Below are positions 1-6,434 of a stretch of DNA of 8,396 nucleotides, one piece after another. The DNA lies in assembly GCA_030610325.1 (NCBI GenBank), contig JAUWRZ010000072.1, positions 1 to 8,396 on the forward strand. The letters are read 5' to 3'. Source of the stretch: Sulfurimonadaceae bacterium (GTDB lineage Bacteria; Campylobacterota; Campylobacteria; Campylobacterales; Sulfurimonadaceae). A model generated the notes under the pieces. The model was not told where the DNA came from, did no database searches, and was given only the letters and a program-made list of their open reading frames with translations. Position numbers and translations under genes: made by a program. Each line of letters begins with the position of its first letter. Position 1 is the stretch's first letter.

Positions 1-65
1 AGTGCCATCAGGATGACACTGAAATATTTCAGATAGTGAAATGCGATATAACGGAAATGTACCAT
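1..65 (-). CDS. LptF/LptG (YjgP/YjgQ) family permease, N-terminal fragment
   Basis: Only the first 21 codons are in the window; the gene runs off the left edge. The peptide begins MVHFRYIAFHYLKYF and continues into a hydrophobic stretch. This matches the usual start of YjgP/YjgQ permeases: a short amphipathic lead with an R-Y-x-x-x-x-Y-L-K-Y-F pattern, then the first membrane helix. In this family LptF and LptG form the inner-membrane part of the LptB2FG transporter that extracts lipopolysaccharide for export. The ATG lies 28 bases after the pth stop, with a weak AGCAGG-like ribosome site, so it is probably co-transcribed with pth. A permease of this family after pth is what I remember from Campylobacterota. 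The call rests on a very short fragment plus context, and LptF cannot be told from LptG. Confidence 0.6.
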   Translation of the reverse strand, partial: MVHFRYIAFHYLKYFSVILMA

Positions 66-93
66 AATGGCCTGCTGTTTGCTTGATTACCGG

Positions 94-651
94 CTATTCT
101 AGCGGAAATTTCTTGATCGAGCACTTAGAAGCAACGTTTTCCCACGATTCCTGAGACAAAAGTCCTACCGCATCTGCCGCCTGTGCGATCCAGGTCGGAA
201 GGTGTTCCTGCTCCTCTTTACTAAAAGCGTTGAGGACATGATCGATGACTTTTGATCGCTCCTGAGGCTTTGATATGCCCATACGGACACGCAGATACTC
301 TTTACTGATCGAGACATCAGTCGACTTCAATCCATTATGACCACCATGCCCACCGCCATGCTTGAACCGGAGTGCTCCAAAAGGAAGGTCCAGATCATCA
401 TGGATGACGACGACATCCTCGATCTTATAAAAGTTCTTCACTGCAGCGATGGAACGTCCGGAAAGGTTCATAAATGTCAGGGGTCTTAGATAGTAGTGAG
501 GGCCGGCTTTATAAAGGTCACCTTCAAAAGAGGCTTTTTTTATGACAGTCGCGGTATCTCGACGAAGCAGTTCATCGATCACCATAAACCCGATATTGTG
601 TCGGGTCGCAGCATAGGCCGGACCCGGATTACCCAGTCCGACTATAAGCAA
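94..651 (-). CDS. pth: peptidyl-tRNA hydrolase
   Basis: This 185-residue cytoplasmic enzyme cleaves the ester bond of peptidyl-tRNAs that drop off ribosomes, recycling tRNA. Length is normal for bacterial Pth. The family landmarks are all visible: the N-terminal IVGLGNPG (residues 3-10) with Asn8, RHNIGF with catalytic-type His18, the FMN motif with Asn62, HDDLDLP with Asp85, and the glycine-rich GGHNGLK with Asn106. These correspond to E. coli Asn10, His20, the region around Asn68, Asp93 and Asn114. The start codon is TTG, only two bases after the rplY stop. No ATG or GTG lies between that stop and the conserved motif, so TTG is the only plausible start, probably translationally coupled to rplY. 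No strong ribosome site is visible. Confidence 0.95.
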   Translation of the reverse strand: MLIVGLGNPGPAYAATRHNIGFMVIDELLRRDTATVIKKASFEGDLYKAGPHYYLRPLTFMNLSGRSIAAVKNFYKIEDVVVIHDDLDLPFGALRFKHGGGHGGHNGLKSTDVSISKEYLRVRMGISKPQERSKVIDHVLNAFSKEEQEHLPTWIAQAADAVGLLSQESWENVASKCSIKKFPLE

Positions 652-653
652 GC

Positions 654-1190
654 TTACTTCGCTTTGATGATAGAGAGTACAGAGACGCGATCAGAATCTG
701 TGAAAGCAGCATTCTCAAGAGCAGGAAGATCACGGATCAAAATAGAGTCACCAAGATCAAGACCTTCGACATCGATCTTGATGCTGTTAGGGATGTTCTC
801 AATAGCCGCTTTTACACGAAGACGTGTCTTGGAGATATGCAGCATACCGCCATTTTTACGACCGACAGGTGTACCTTGAGGATCTACCGGGATGTTGTAA
901 TGTGCGACGATACCAGGCTGTGCTACCATCATATCTACGTGAAGAAGCTTACCTGTAAGTGGATGGGACTCATATGATTGAACGACAACATTTAACTCGT
1001 TTCCGCCAACGTTTACCGGAAATGCCAATGTCTCTTTGTTGCGAACAGTACGGATAAACTCATTCATCTTGAATACAGCGTTGACATTATCAACACCTTT
1101 TCCGTAAATATTAGCGATTAGATAACCATCTTGGCGATGCGCTTTTGTACTACGCTTACCAGTACTCTCTCTAATAGTGCCTTCTAACAT
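654..1190 (-). CDS. rplY: 50S ribosomal protein L25, general stress protein CTC form
   Basis: A 178-residue ribosomal protein bL25 that binds 5S rRNA in the large subunit. The N-terminal half (about residues 1-90) is the L25 core: the ESTGKRSTKAHRQDG lead, then the NIYGKG segment and the SHPLTGKLLHVD block that contacts 5S rRNA. The second half (about 95-178) is the extra TL5/CTC beta domain, with NIPVDPQGTPVGRKNGG and a closing DRVSVLSI strand. So this is the long two-domain form rather than the short enterobacterial one. The ATG is preceded by AAGGA seven bases upstream. It has its own candidate TATAAT in the 97-base gap behind pilU and runs directly into pth; both genes serve translation. 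Confidence 0.95.
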   Translation of the reverse strand: MLEGTIRESTGKRSTKAHRQDGYLIANIYGKGVDNVNAVFKMNEFIRTVRNKETLAFPVNVGGNELNVVVQSYESHPLTGKLLHVDMMVAQPGIVAHYNIPVDPQGTPVGRKNGGMLHISKTRLRVKAAIENIPNSIKIDVEGLDLGDSILIRDLPALENAAFTDSDRVSVLSIIKAK

Positions 1191-1220
1191 AATAGTGTCC
1201 TTAAATATAAAATGACGCGA

Positions 1221-1226
1221 ATTATA
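1221..1226 (-). promoter_or_regulatory. candidate -10 element of an rplY-pth promoter
   Basis: The minus strand reads a perfect TATAAT in the gap between pilU and rplY, about 30 bases before the rplY ATG. No good TTGACA sits 16-18 bases upstream, which is common for sigma-70 promoters in Campylobacterota. It would let rplY, pth and the permease be transcribed independently of tal-pilU. No rho-independent terminator was recognised after pilU, so read-through is also possible. Confidence 0.45.
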
Positions 1227-1286
1227 CAGAAGATAACCTATTAGATCGCTGAATACTATAGCTGAAGTCTGTCACCTTTTAGATAT

Positions 1287-2474
1287 CTAACCTTTGATCT
1301 CAAAGATATCATCCGCATCAAACTCATCTTCCTTGTTCTCATCTTTGTTCAGCTTTGAGACAGAGTCCATTCCCTGCATCTTAAGCTTAAGGTCTGATGG
1401 CGATGTGGCGTAACTAAACGCCTCTTCTGTAGAGATCTTCTTAGCTTTCCAGAGGTCGAGGATACCCTGGTCAAAACTTTGTGATCCGTAGATCTCTTTT
1501 CCCTCTTCGATCGCATCACGGATCTCTACATCACGGTTCTCCATGATAAGCTGCTCGATCCGTGGAGTACGTACGAGTACTTCCAATGCCGCAGCCCGTT
1601 TTCCATCTATCGTAGGGATAAGACGCTGGGAGATGATACCCTGAAGTACCCCTGCAAGAGTGAACCTTACCCGACTCTGCTCTTCGACAGTGAACATGGA
1701 GATAATACGGTTGATCGTCTCTTTGGCATCGAGTGTATGCAGCGTAGAGAAGACAAGGTGCCCGGTATCTGCCGCATGCAGCGCGATCTCGATGGTCTCG
1801 ATATCACGCATCTCTCCGACAAGGATAATATCGGGGTCTTCACGTAAGGAGGCACGCAAAGCGTTGGAAAAACTATGCGTATCCTGTCCAATACTACGCT
1901 GATTGACAATACACTTGCGGTCTTTATGGACAAACTCGATCGGGTCTTCGATGGTGATGATATGCTTGCGTTTCTTTAGATTGATCTCATTGACAAGTGC
2001 TGCCAGGGTAGTAGACTTACCACTTCCCGTCACCCCGGTGACAAGGACGAGACCCCTTTCCATATCGGTGAACCTGTGGACTATACCAGGCAGTCCCAGT
2101 TCATCTATGTTCAATATCTTGATCGGTATCGTACGAAATACAGCCGATACCCCTTCCATCTGGAAAAAGATATTGACACGAAAGCGGGTCTCTTCATCAT
2201 AAGGATAGACAAGGTCCAGCTCTTTTGCTTCGACAAACTCCATAAAGCGGCTACGCAGCAGCTCTTTGGCAAATGTCAACGCTTCAGATCTGGAGATGAT
2301 CTCACCTGAGAGGGGGATGATATCACCGTTTATTCGTGCTCGTACAACAGAGTTGGCCTTGATATGAAGGTCACTTCCTCCTGCATCAAGCATCCGTCTC
2401 AGATAGGCACGGATCTTCTTTAACGTCTCAAAGGTAAGGTCCTCGACATTAAATGCTATGTTCTTTGCCTCCAT
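1287..2474 (-). CDS. PilT/PilU-family pilus retraction ATPase, PilU-like
   Basis: A 395-residue cytoplasmic hexameric AAA-type secretion ATPase of the family that powers type IV pilus disassembly and twitching. Numbering here is from a GTG at 2477, which would add one residue. Walker A is GVTGSGKST (148-156), the Asp box is TIEDPIEF (175-182), Walker B is DIILVGEMRD (216-225) with Glu222, and the His box is STLHT (244-248). The N-terminal PAS-like domain has the GGSDLHI signature (33-39). The C-terminal part reads GSQSFDQGILDLW...ISTEEAF...SDLKLK, which resembles PilU, and the AIRNLIRE motif of PilT is replaced by EIRDAIEEG. An acidic tail (about 378-395) follows. I chose the ATG at 2474 because GGAG lies five bases before it; it overlaps the tal stop (TGATG), implying translational coupling. 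No other pilus gene is in the window. Confidence 0.9.
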   Translation of the reverse strand: MEAKNIAFNVEDLTFETLKKIRAYLRRMLDAGGSDLHIKANSVVRARINGDIIPLSGEIISRSEALTFAKELLRSRFMEFVEAKELDLVYPYDEETRFRVNIFFQMEGVSAVFRTIPIKILNIDELGLPGIVHRFTDMERGLVLVTGVTGSGKSTTLAALVNEINLKKRKHIITIEDPIEFVHKDRKCIVNQRSIGQDTHSFSNALRASLREDPDIILVGEMRDIETIEIALHAADTGHLVFSTLHTLDAKETINRIISMFTVEEQSRVRFTLAGVLQGIISQRLIPTIDGKRAAALEVLVRTPRIEQLIMENRDVEIRDAIEEGKEIYGSQSFDQGILDLWKAKKISTEEAFSYATSPSDLKLKMQGMDSVSKLNKDENKEDEFDADDIFEIKG

Positions 2475-3460
2475 CACGACTCCAATTCATCAAGTATTTC
2501 TTGAAAAGCCACCTTAAACGCACTCAGTCCATCTTCGATCAAAGTAGCGATCACACCATCGATGTCGATCTCCACTTTTTCTATGGAGGTAAACAGGGCA
2601 TCGATCTTGGCTCTCTCGATCGGTAGACGTACAGCATCAGCACCGGTAGCCACAAAAGCATCAATAGTCGCTATCGGTGCAGTGTTGACCGAGTTCCTTG
2701 CCAGTAACTCTTCGACATAGTAAGAAGGCCGTAGATCATCGCCTTTGACACCGGTACTGGCGAATAGGGTACGACATCCCGGGACCTGCATCTCCTCGAT
2801 CTCATCATAGATAAGTGCCGCATTATAGATACCGGCCAGTCCGGTAGGGAGCTCATAGGTACTTAATGTCGCATCTAACGCACGGTCAAGTCTACTTACA
2901 AAGACACTGATGACCGTATCTACCTTGCTATCACTTTGCTTCAGGCCTCTGGCAAAGGCATTCGCACACGCTATCGCCTGCTCTTTAGAGAACACCAGCG
3001 TCGCATTTACCGGTATCCCCGCAGCGACTAAAGCTTCCATCGCAGGGTAACCGGCATCTGTCGCAGGGACTTTGATCATCACATTTGGCCGGTCGATGGT
3101 GGCAAACAGTCGCTTGCCCTCCTCCATTGTCGCCTGCGTATCATCACATAGGTAGGGGTCCACCTCAATACTGACATAACCATCATTACCTGCATCATAA
3201 AGCGGACGAAGTACATCAGCCGCTTTGGTGATATCAAAGATAGCCACTGCCTCATAATTCGCTTTAGCCGACAGGGAACTTAAGCCCTCAAGCTGCTCTT
3301 TATACGCCGCTGATGTCAAGATCGCACTTTTAAAGATCGCCCGATTGGATGTGGCTCCGTTGACGATGCCTTTGTCTATAAGGACCTTAAAGTCGTTGTC
3401 TAAAAAGTCACGTTCGATGAAATCAGCCCACAATGAAAACTTTATCTCCGGATTAACCAT
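2474..3460 (-). CDS. tal: transaldolase
   Basis: A 328-residue cytosolic enzyme of the pentose phosphate pathway. It moves a dihydroxyacetone unit between sedoheptulose 7-phosphate and glyceraldehyde 3-phosphate, giving erythrose 4-phosphate and fructose 6-phosphate. Supporting blocks are GIVNGATSNRAIF (31-43), the VSIEVDP strand (96-102) and NVMIKVPAT (126-134), where Lys130 is the expected Schiff-base lysine. NATLVFS (152-158), ISVFVSRLDR (184-193) and LFASTGVKG (232-240) follow. This pattern fits the roughly 330-360-residue long transaldolases rather than the short FSA/TalC type. The ATG has an AAGGGTG ribosome site. The TGA stop overlaps the pilU start by one base, so the two are probably one transcript, a pairing with no obvious functional logic. 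Confidence 0.93.
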   Translation of the reverse strand: MVNPEIKFSLWADFIERDFLDNDFKVLIDKGIVNGATSNRAIFKSAILTSAAYKEQLEGLSSLSAKANYEAVAIFDITKAADVLRPLYDAGNDGYVSIEVDPYLCDDTQATMEEGKRLFATIDRPNVMIKVPATDAGYPAMEALVAAGIPVNATLVFSKEQAIACANAFARGLKQSDSKVDTVISVFVSRLDRALDATLSTYELPTGLAGIYNAALIYDEIEEMQVPGCRTLFASTGVKGDDLRPSYYVEELLARNSVNTAPIATIDAFVATGADAVRLPIERAKIDALFTSIEKVEIDIDGVIATLIEDGLSAFKVAFQEILDELES

Positions 3461-3489
3461 TCTTCACCCTTAGCAATTATATTGATCTT

Positions 3490-3495
3490 ATTATA
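3490..3495 (-). promoter_or_regulatory. candidate -10 element of the tal-pilU promoter
   Basis: The minus strand carries a perfect TATAAT about 30 bases before the tal ATG, giving a short leader that still contains the AAGGGTG ribosome site. A second TATAAT at 3476-3481 is too close to the ATG to leave room for a normal leader. The first one is flanked by a 5-base inverted repeat (TGATC at 3483-3487, GATCA at 3505-3509). No clear -35 box is visible. Confidence 0.4.
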
Positions 3496-3522
3496 GCCCA
3501 AACAGATCACAAAGAGGGTAAA

Positions 3523-5313
3523 TCAGAAAAAATAGTCCAAAGTCACTTTCAATGTATCCCACTCATCCACATACTTCTCGACATGATCATAAGAGAGTGT
3601 GAGTGCACTGTTTTGCGAAGTACGCCAATGCTGGGAGGCGTTAAGTATCCACTGCTGCTCCCCAGTGGCATAAAAACGTCTTGTCGCTTCAAGGTTACTC
3701 TTAAACGCTTTACCCTCATATAAGACAGCACCTACTGAACCACCTAGTGCTGCGACAAGACCACTCTCAAGATAAAAGAGTGGATCGGCCATCAGGTAGA
3801 GATAACCAAAGTCACTTCCCCATGAGAGACCGGCACCGACAGTGAATGTGAACGCTGCATCCTCATTCATATAGTCTCTGTCCCACCCTGTCTTCATCCG
3901 CCAGGATAGAGGCTGAAAGAAATCACTTCGTGGTGTGATGGAGACGATGGAAAGTATCGTCGCCTCTTCGATCTGAAACGTCTTATCACTATAGCTCGCC
4001 AGGATATCGAGGAACTCTATCTGAGTACCTCGTAAAAAGCCAATATCGCTATCTTCAAGATGATGATAGGCCGGACGTATACCGGCAAACTGGATCGGAC
4101 GACCATCACGCCAACCCAGCGAGAAAGTCGACTTCACCGCACGATGCCCCTGATCTGGGTTCTCAGGCTTATCAATGGCTATCTCCTCACCCTTTCCAAG
4201 CTGTGAACGCGCACTCAGTATGGAGTGAAAACGCTGGAGATACTCCTCTTTATCTGTCTTGCCTTCTATATAATCATACTCAGTCAACTCCGAAGCAGCC
4301 TCAAGGATATAACGTTTCTCCTGCTGCTCATACTGCTTGTCTGGTATCAGCATCTTGGGATCAGATAGACCCTTAGTCAAGGCAAGTGTCTGCTCTGTCG
4401 CCTTACTGGAAAGTATCTTCTCATAAGCCAGAAGCACCGTATACTTGGAAGGTCGGTAGTGATGCTTCTGCACTATCCCTTCAGCTTCAGCTGCATGGAC
4501 CGTCTCCGGAGGGATGACCTGATAGGTGAAGTACTCTCTGAGATGGATAGATGGACGGGCGACTTCGATCAGCCAGAGCATGTTATAAGAGCAGTTCTCA
4601 TCAAAGAAGTAGTACCAGGAGTAGGTATCTCTGATCTCCCATATATGCCGCATCATCTGCCTCACCTCATCCGGGGTAAGATCAAGATCATACTCCCAGA
4701 TATCACGCTGTTCCGTATCACGATACTCTTTGAGTTTCTCATAATAGGGCAAAAGCGAATACTTACCATAATAGCCGCCAAAGAGCCCTTTGATGGCAAA
4801 CATCGCACCATTCTCTGTAGAAGTATCGGCATTAGCCGCATAGTTGATGGCATAAGAGAGCATCTTTGAGTCGTAGGAGGAGTCGATGCGTAAAAAAGTG
4901 TGTCCAAACATCGACGCAGGTGAGTTGACATGAGCAAAAGGAAAGACAAGGGTCACAGACTGCGGGTCTACCCGTCTCATCAGAGTGTCAAATGTCTTAC
5001 ATTCGACCTGCGGAAGCTCTTCAAGACCCAACTCCTGCTGCAGCCACACTTTTCTGGCAGGGTACTTACAGGCCGTCGAGTTGTCATCTAAGACCTTCTC
5101 ATCGTACAGTGCCTTGATAGTAGCATGCAGTTCAGAACGGGCATCACTCTGACCACCCTCTGCTATGAAGAAATCTGCATCATCGATCTCACTTGTCTGA
5201 CCATCAGGCATATGTAAGAGGATATGCCAGTAACGTGCACTACCCAGATCTTTCTCATCTGCTTTTTGTAAATAGCTTTCAAGACCGGGATCTGCAAAAG
5301 CAGCTATTGACAA
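3523..5313 (-). CDS. DUF4105 (Lnb N-terminal-like) envelope protein with C-terminal barrel-like region
   Basis: At least 596 residues. The middle (about 118-300) is a DUF4105/Lnb N-terminal periplasmic domain, with SPASMFGHTFLRI (131-143) containing His138 and FFDENCSYNML (236-246) containing Cys241. A His followed by Asn-Cys is the order in permuted NlpC/P60 (LRAT-like) enzymes, so a cysteine hydrolase or transferase activity is possible but inferred. From about 390 onward the sequence alternates polar and aromatic or hydrophobic residues and ends LDYFF. A terminal aromatic after beta strands is typical of outer-membrane barrels recognised by BamA. TTG at 5313 is the only canonical start in the open frame, but it falls inside the hydrophobic core of an obvious signal peptide (RLFYLFCLLSIAAFA, then DPG). 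The true start is therefore probably a non-standard ATC at 5343 or 5340. It follows a DUF3015 gene. Biochemical role unknown. Confidence 0.85.
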   Translation of the reverse strand: MSIAAFADPGLESYLQKADEKDLGSARYWHILLHMPDGQTSEIDDADFFIAEGGQSDARSELHATIKALYDEKVLDDNSTACKYPARKVWLQQELGLEELPQVECKTFDTLMRRVDPQSVTLVFPFAHVNSPASMFGHTFLRIDSSYDSKMLSYAINYAANADTSTENGAMFAIKGLFGGYYGKYSLLPYYEKLKEYRDTEQRDIWEYDLDLTPDEVRQMMRHIWEIRDTYSWYYFFDENCSYNMLWLIEVARPSIHLREYFTYQVIPPETVHAAEAEGIVQKHHYRPSKYTVLLAYEKILSSKATEQTLALTKGLSDPKMLIPDKQYEQQEKRYILEAASELTEYDYIEGKTDKEEYLQRFHSILSARSQLGKGEEIAIDKPENPDQGHRAVKSTFSLGWRDGRPIQFAGIRPAYHHLEDSDIGFLRGTQIEFLDILASYSDKTFQIEEATILSIVSITPRSDFFQPLSWRMKTGWDRDYMNEDAAFTFTVGAGLSWGSDFGYLYLMADPLFYLESGLVAALGGSVGAVLYEGKAFKSNLEATRRFYATGEQQWILNASQHWRTSQNSALTLSYDHVEKYVDEWDTLKVTLDYFF

Positions 5314-5343
5314 AAGACAGAAAAGATAAAAGAGACGGATGAT
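5314..5343 (-). other. upstream signal-peptide codons with likely non-canonical ATC start
   Basis: These codons read IIRLFYLFCL in frame with the DUF4105 gene and supply the charged and hydrophobic parts of its signal peptide. The frame is open upstream to a TAA at 5392-5394 but holds no ATG, GTG, CTG or TTG before the TTG at 5313. An AAAGG ribosome-site match lies six bases before the ATC at 5343 and nine before the ATC at 5340. The TTG at 5313 has no such site. Initiation at ATC, or a lost or misread ATG, is the simplest reading. Confidence 0.5.
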
Positions 5344-5373
5344 AGGGGACCTTTGTAAAAGAAGAGGAAGATC

Positions 5374-5393
5374 AAACGGGACAGAGCCCGTTT
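5374..5393 (-). terminator. hairpin terminator after the DUF3015 gene
   Basis: AAACGGG (5374-5380) and CCCGTTT (5387-5393) form a perfect seven-base stem around a six-base loop, beginning 12 bases past the DUF3015 stop. On the minus strand it is followed by a pyrimidine-rich stretch (GATCTTCCTCTTCTTTT) rather than a clean run of T. It is therefore probably a weak terminator that lets some transcription through into the DUF4105 gene. Confidence 0.6.
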
Positions 5394-5404
5394 AAAAGGT
5401 AGTC

Positions 5405-5851
5405 TTAGCCTGCGACAACAGCGATGTTGTCTAGAACGTCAGCCATCTTTGCTTTATCAGTAGCATAGATGCTGTTGTAGTTTGTCTGAAGTGCTGATGC
5501 GAATGTAGCTTTGTCTTCTACCTGAAGAAGCTCAGCCAGAGTATCTATTGACTCGCCATGACCCATCGCGATCTCTTTTGCAAGCTGATCCATGTTAGAT
5601 GCCACGAACTCTTCTGCACGCTCATTCATCACAAGCTTGACTTTTGTACAGCCTGATGTACCAGAAGTGATACCAAAGGTCTGATTTCCAAGAGTACCAT
5701 TAGTCGTTGCCTGAAGTGCCAGTAGTACAGCACTGCTATCATCTTTAATGATCTGTGAACCGAGGCCACAACCTGTCTGATCGTTCACTGTTGCGTATGC
5801 ACCTGTTGTCATTACCAGTGCGACTGCTGCACTTACAAGAATCTTTTTCAT
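5405..5851 (-). CDS. DUF3015 family secreted protein
   Basis: A 148-residue protein with a clean Sec signal peptide: MKK, a hydrophobic core, and AYA before a likely cleavage after residue 20. The mature part holds GCGLGS (27-32) and NQTFGITSGTSGC (56-68), the hallmark blocks of DUF3015. These provide two cysteines, Cys28 and Cys68, likely forming a periplasmic disulfide. The rest is mostly helical, ending in a region of short amphipathic segments. The family has no known function. The ATG has AAGGG five bases upstream, preceded by a run of eight A (5860-5867). The gene lies just upstream of the DUF4105 gene with a hairpin between them. The arrangement suggests an abundant small secreted protein and a less expressed larger partner; this is inference. 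Confidence 0.88.
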   Translation of the reverse strand: MKKILVSAAVALVMTTGAYATVNDQTGCGLGSQIIKDDSSAVLLALQATTNGTLGNQTFGITSGTSGCTKVKLVMNERAEEFVASNMDQLAKEIAMGHGESIDTLAELLQVEDKATFASALQTNYNSIYATDKAKMADVLDNIAVVAG

Positions 5852-5877
5852 AGATACCCTTTTTTTTAGAATGGGCC

Positions 5878-5883
5878 AGTATA
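5878..5883 (-). promoter_or_regulatory. candidate -10 element for the DUF3015 gene
   Basis: The minus strand reads TATACT, one mismatch from TATAAT, 27 bases before the DUF3015 ATG. The sequence upstream is AT-rich with no recognisable TTGACA at the right distance. The leader would include the A8 run and the AAGGG ribosome site. The remaining gap up to 6010 shows no gene, and no clear terminator for the SMR gene upstream of it. Confidence 0.3.
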
Positions 5884-6010
5884 AATACTTCAGACTTAAA
5901 TAGAGGTTACTTGGTACTTTTATCTAACAGTTTTTGATTAAAATCCCACTAAATCGTTACAGATACGTCTCAATATTGATGTGATGCGACTATCTCTCTT
6001 CAAGGTCTTG

Positions 6011-6327
6011 TCAACTGGCTAGTTTTAGTGTAGCAACACCGGCTACTATCAAAGCCACACCCAAATATCTTCCCAAACTACTTGGATCACCATAAAAATA
6101 TATACCGACTAAAAAGGTCCCGGCAGCTCCTATCCCCGTCCAAATAGCATAAGAAGTCCCAATTGGGATCTGTTTTTGTGCTAACCATAAGAATAATCCA
6201 CTTATTGCCATAAAAAAACTGCGATTGCGATCCCCGTGATCCGAGTCTCATCTTGCTGTGCCATCTTCAAGCCTACTGGCCAACCTATTTCAAATAACCC
6301 TGCAAATATTAAATACACCCATGCCAT
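6011..6327 (-). pseudogene. sugE: Gdx/SugE-type SMR exporter, frameshifted at a T7 tract
   Basis: Joining two frames gives a 105-residue, four-helix small multidrug resistance protein. This subfamily (Gdx, formerly SugE) exports guanidinium in exchange for protons as an inner-membrane dual-topology dimer. The first frame starts at ATG 6327, after an AGAGGA ribosome site, and reads MAWVYLIFAGLFEIGW with the essential Glu13. It then hits TAA nine bases after a run of seven T (minus strand; 6212-6218). The second frame supplies the rest, with GTSYAIWTGIGAAGT (58-71) and a C-terminus of VATLKLAS. Ser43, Tyr60 and Trp63 fit the Gdx substrate-site residues. One extra T would restore the gene. The break could be a real inactivation, a phase-variable tract, an assembly error, or a programmed -1 frameshift, because the tract is U-UUU-UUA in the correct phase. 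The second frame alone (6011-6211) would give a 66-residue fragment. Confidence 0.85.
6212..6218 (-). other. homopolymer / U-UUU-UUA slippery heptamer within the SMR gene
   Basis: Seven T on the minus strand followed by A. In the initial frame the codons are GTT TTT TTA, so the heptamer T TTT TTA is in the phase needed for tandem -1 slippage. The same heptamer is used by HIV gag-pol. A -1 shift continues straight into the ATG-GCA-ATA frame that encodes the rest of the exporter; without the shift translation ends at TAA nine bases later. A GGGG stretch lies upstream as a possible internal ribosome-binding stimulator. A 12-base palindrome (TCCCAATTGGGA, 6157-6168) lies downstream but rather far away. 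Confidence 0.5.
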
Positions 6328-6381
6328 TGCTCTTTCCTCTTTATGTTTTATATGCCCGCGTTTGTCCTAAGAAATATGAGG

Positions 6382-6402
6382 AGTGCCTGAGAGTCTCACA
6401 CT
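6382..6402. promoter_or_regulatory. inverted repeat, candidate operator at the SMR gene start site
   Basis: TGAGA (6388-6392) and TCTCA (6394-6398) form an inverted repeat. AGTG (6382-6385) and CACT (6399-6402) extend it outside a two-base bulge. It begins immediately downstream of the candidate -10 of the SMR promoter and would cover the transcription start, a usual place for a repressor site. It could equally be a hairpin at the head of the transcript. Confidence 0.4.
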
Positions 6403-6404
6403 TC

Positions 6405-6434
6405 TTTATACTCTTATTCATCTACTTTTGTCAT
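6405..6434 (-). promoter_or_regulatory. candidate sigma-70 promoter of the SMR exporter gene
   Basis: On the minus strand ATGACA (6429-6434) and TATAAA (6405-6410) each differ from consensus by one base and are 18 bases apart. The start site would fall near 6398, leaving a leader of about 70 bases. This is the best two-box promoter seen in the window. Confidence 0.5.

Noticed and set aside
496..879. A 127-codon plus-strand open frame
   Set aside because: It lies antisense to the clearly conserved pth and rplY genes and its translation resembles no protein family.
1191..1286. A terminator between pilU and rplY
   Set aside because: No stem longer than a few bases followed by a T run was found on the minus strand.
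4459..4869. A 136-codon plus-strand open frame
   Set aside because: It is antisense to the DUF4105 domain, which is conserved through this region.
6157..6168. Palindrome TCCCAATTGGGA as a frameshift-stimulating hairpin
   Set aside because: Only four pairs remain around a four-base loop and it lies more than 40 bases past the slippery site, farther than usual for such stimulators; kept only as a note.
6360..6402. Glycine-riboswitch-like CTCTCAGGCA followed by GGACA on the minus strand
   Set aside because: The spacing between the two pieces is too long and the matching ACCGAAGG segment is absent, so the resemblance is probably chance.
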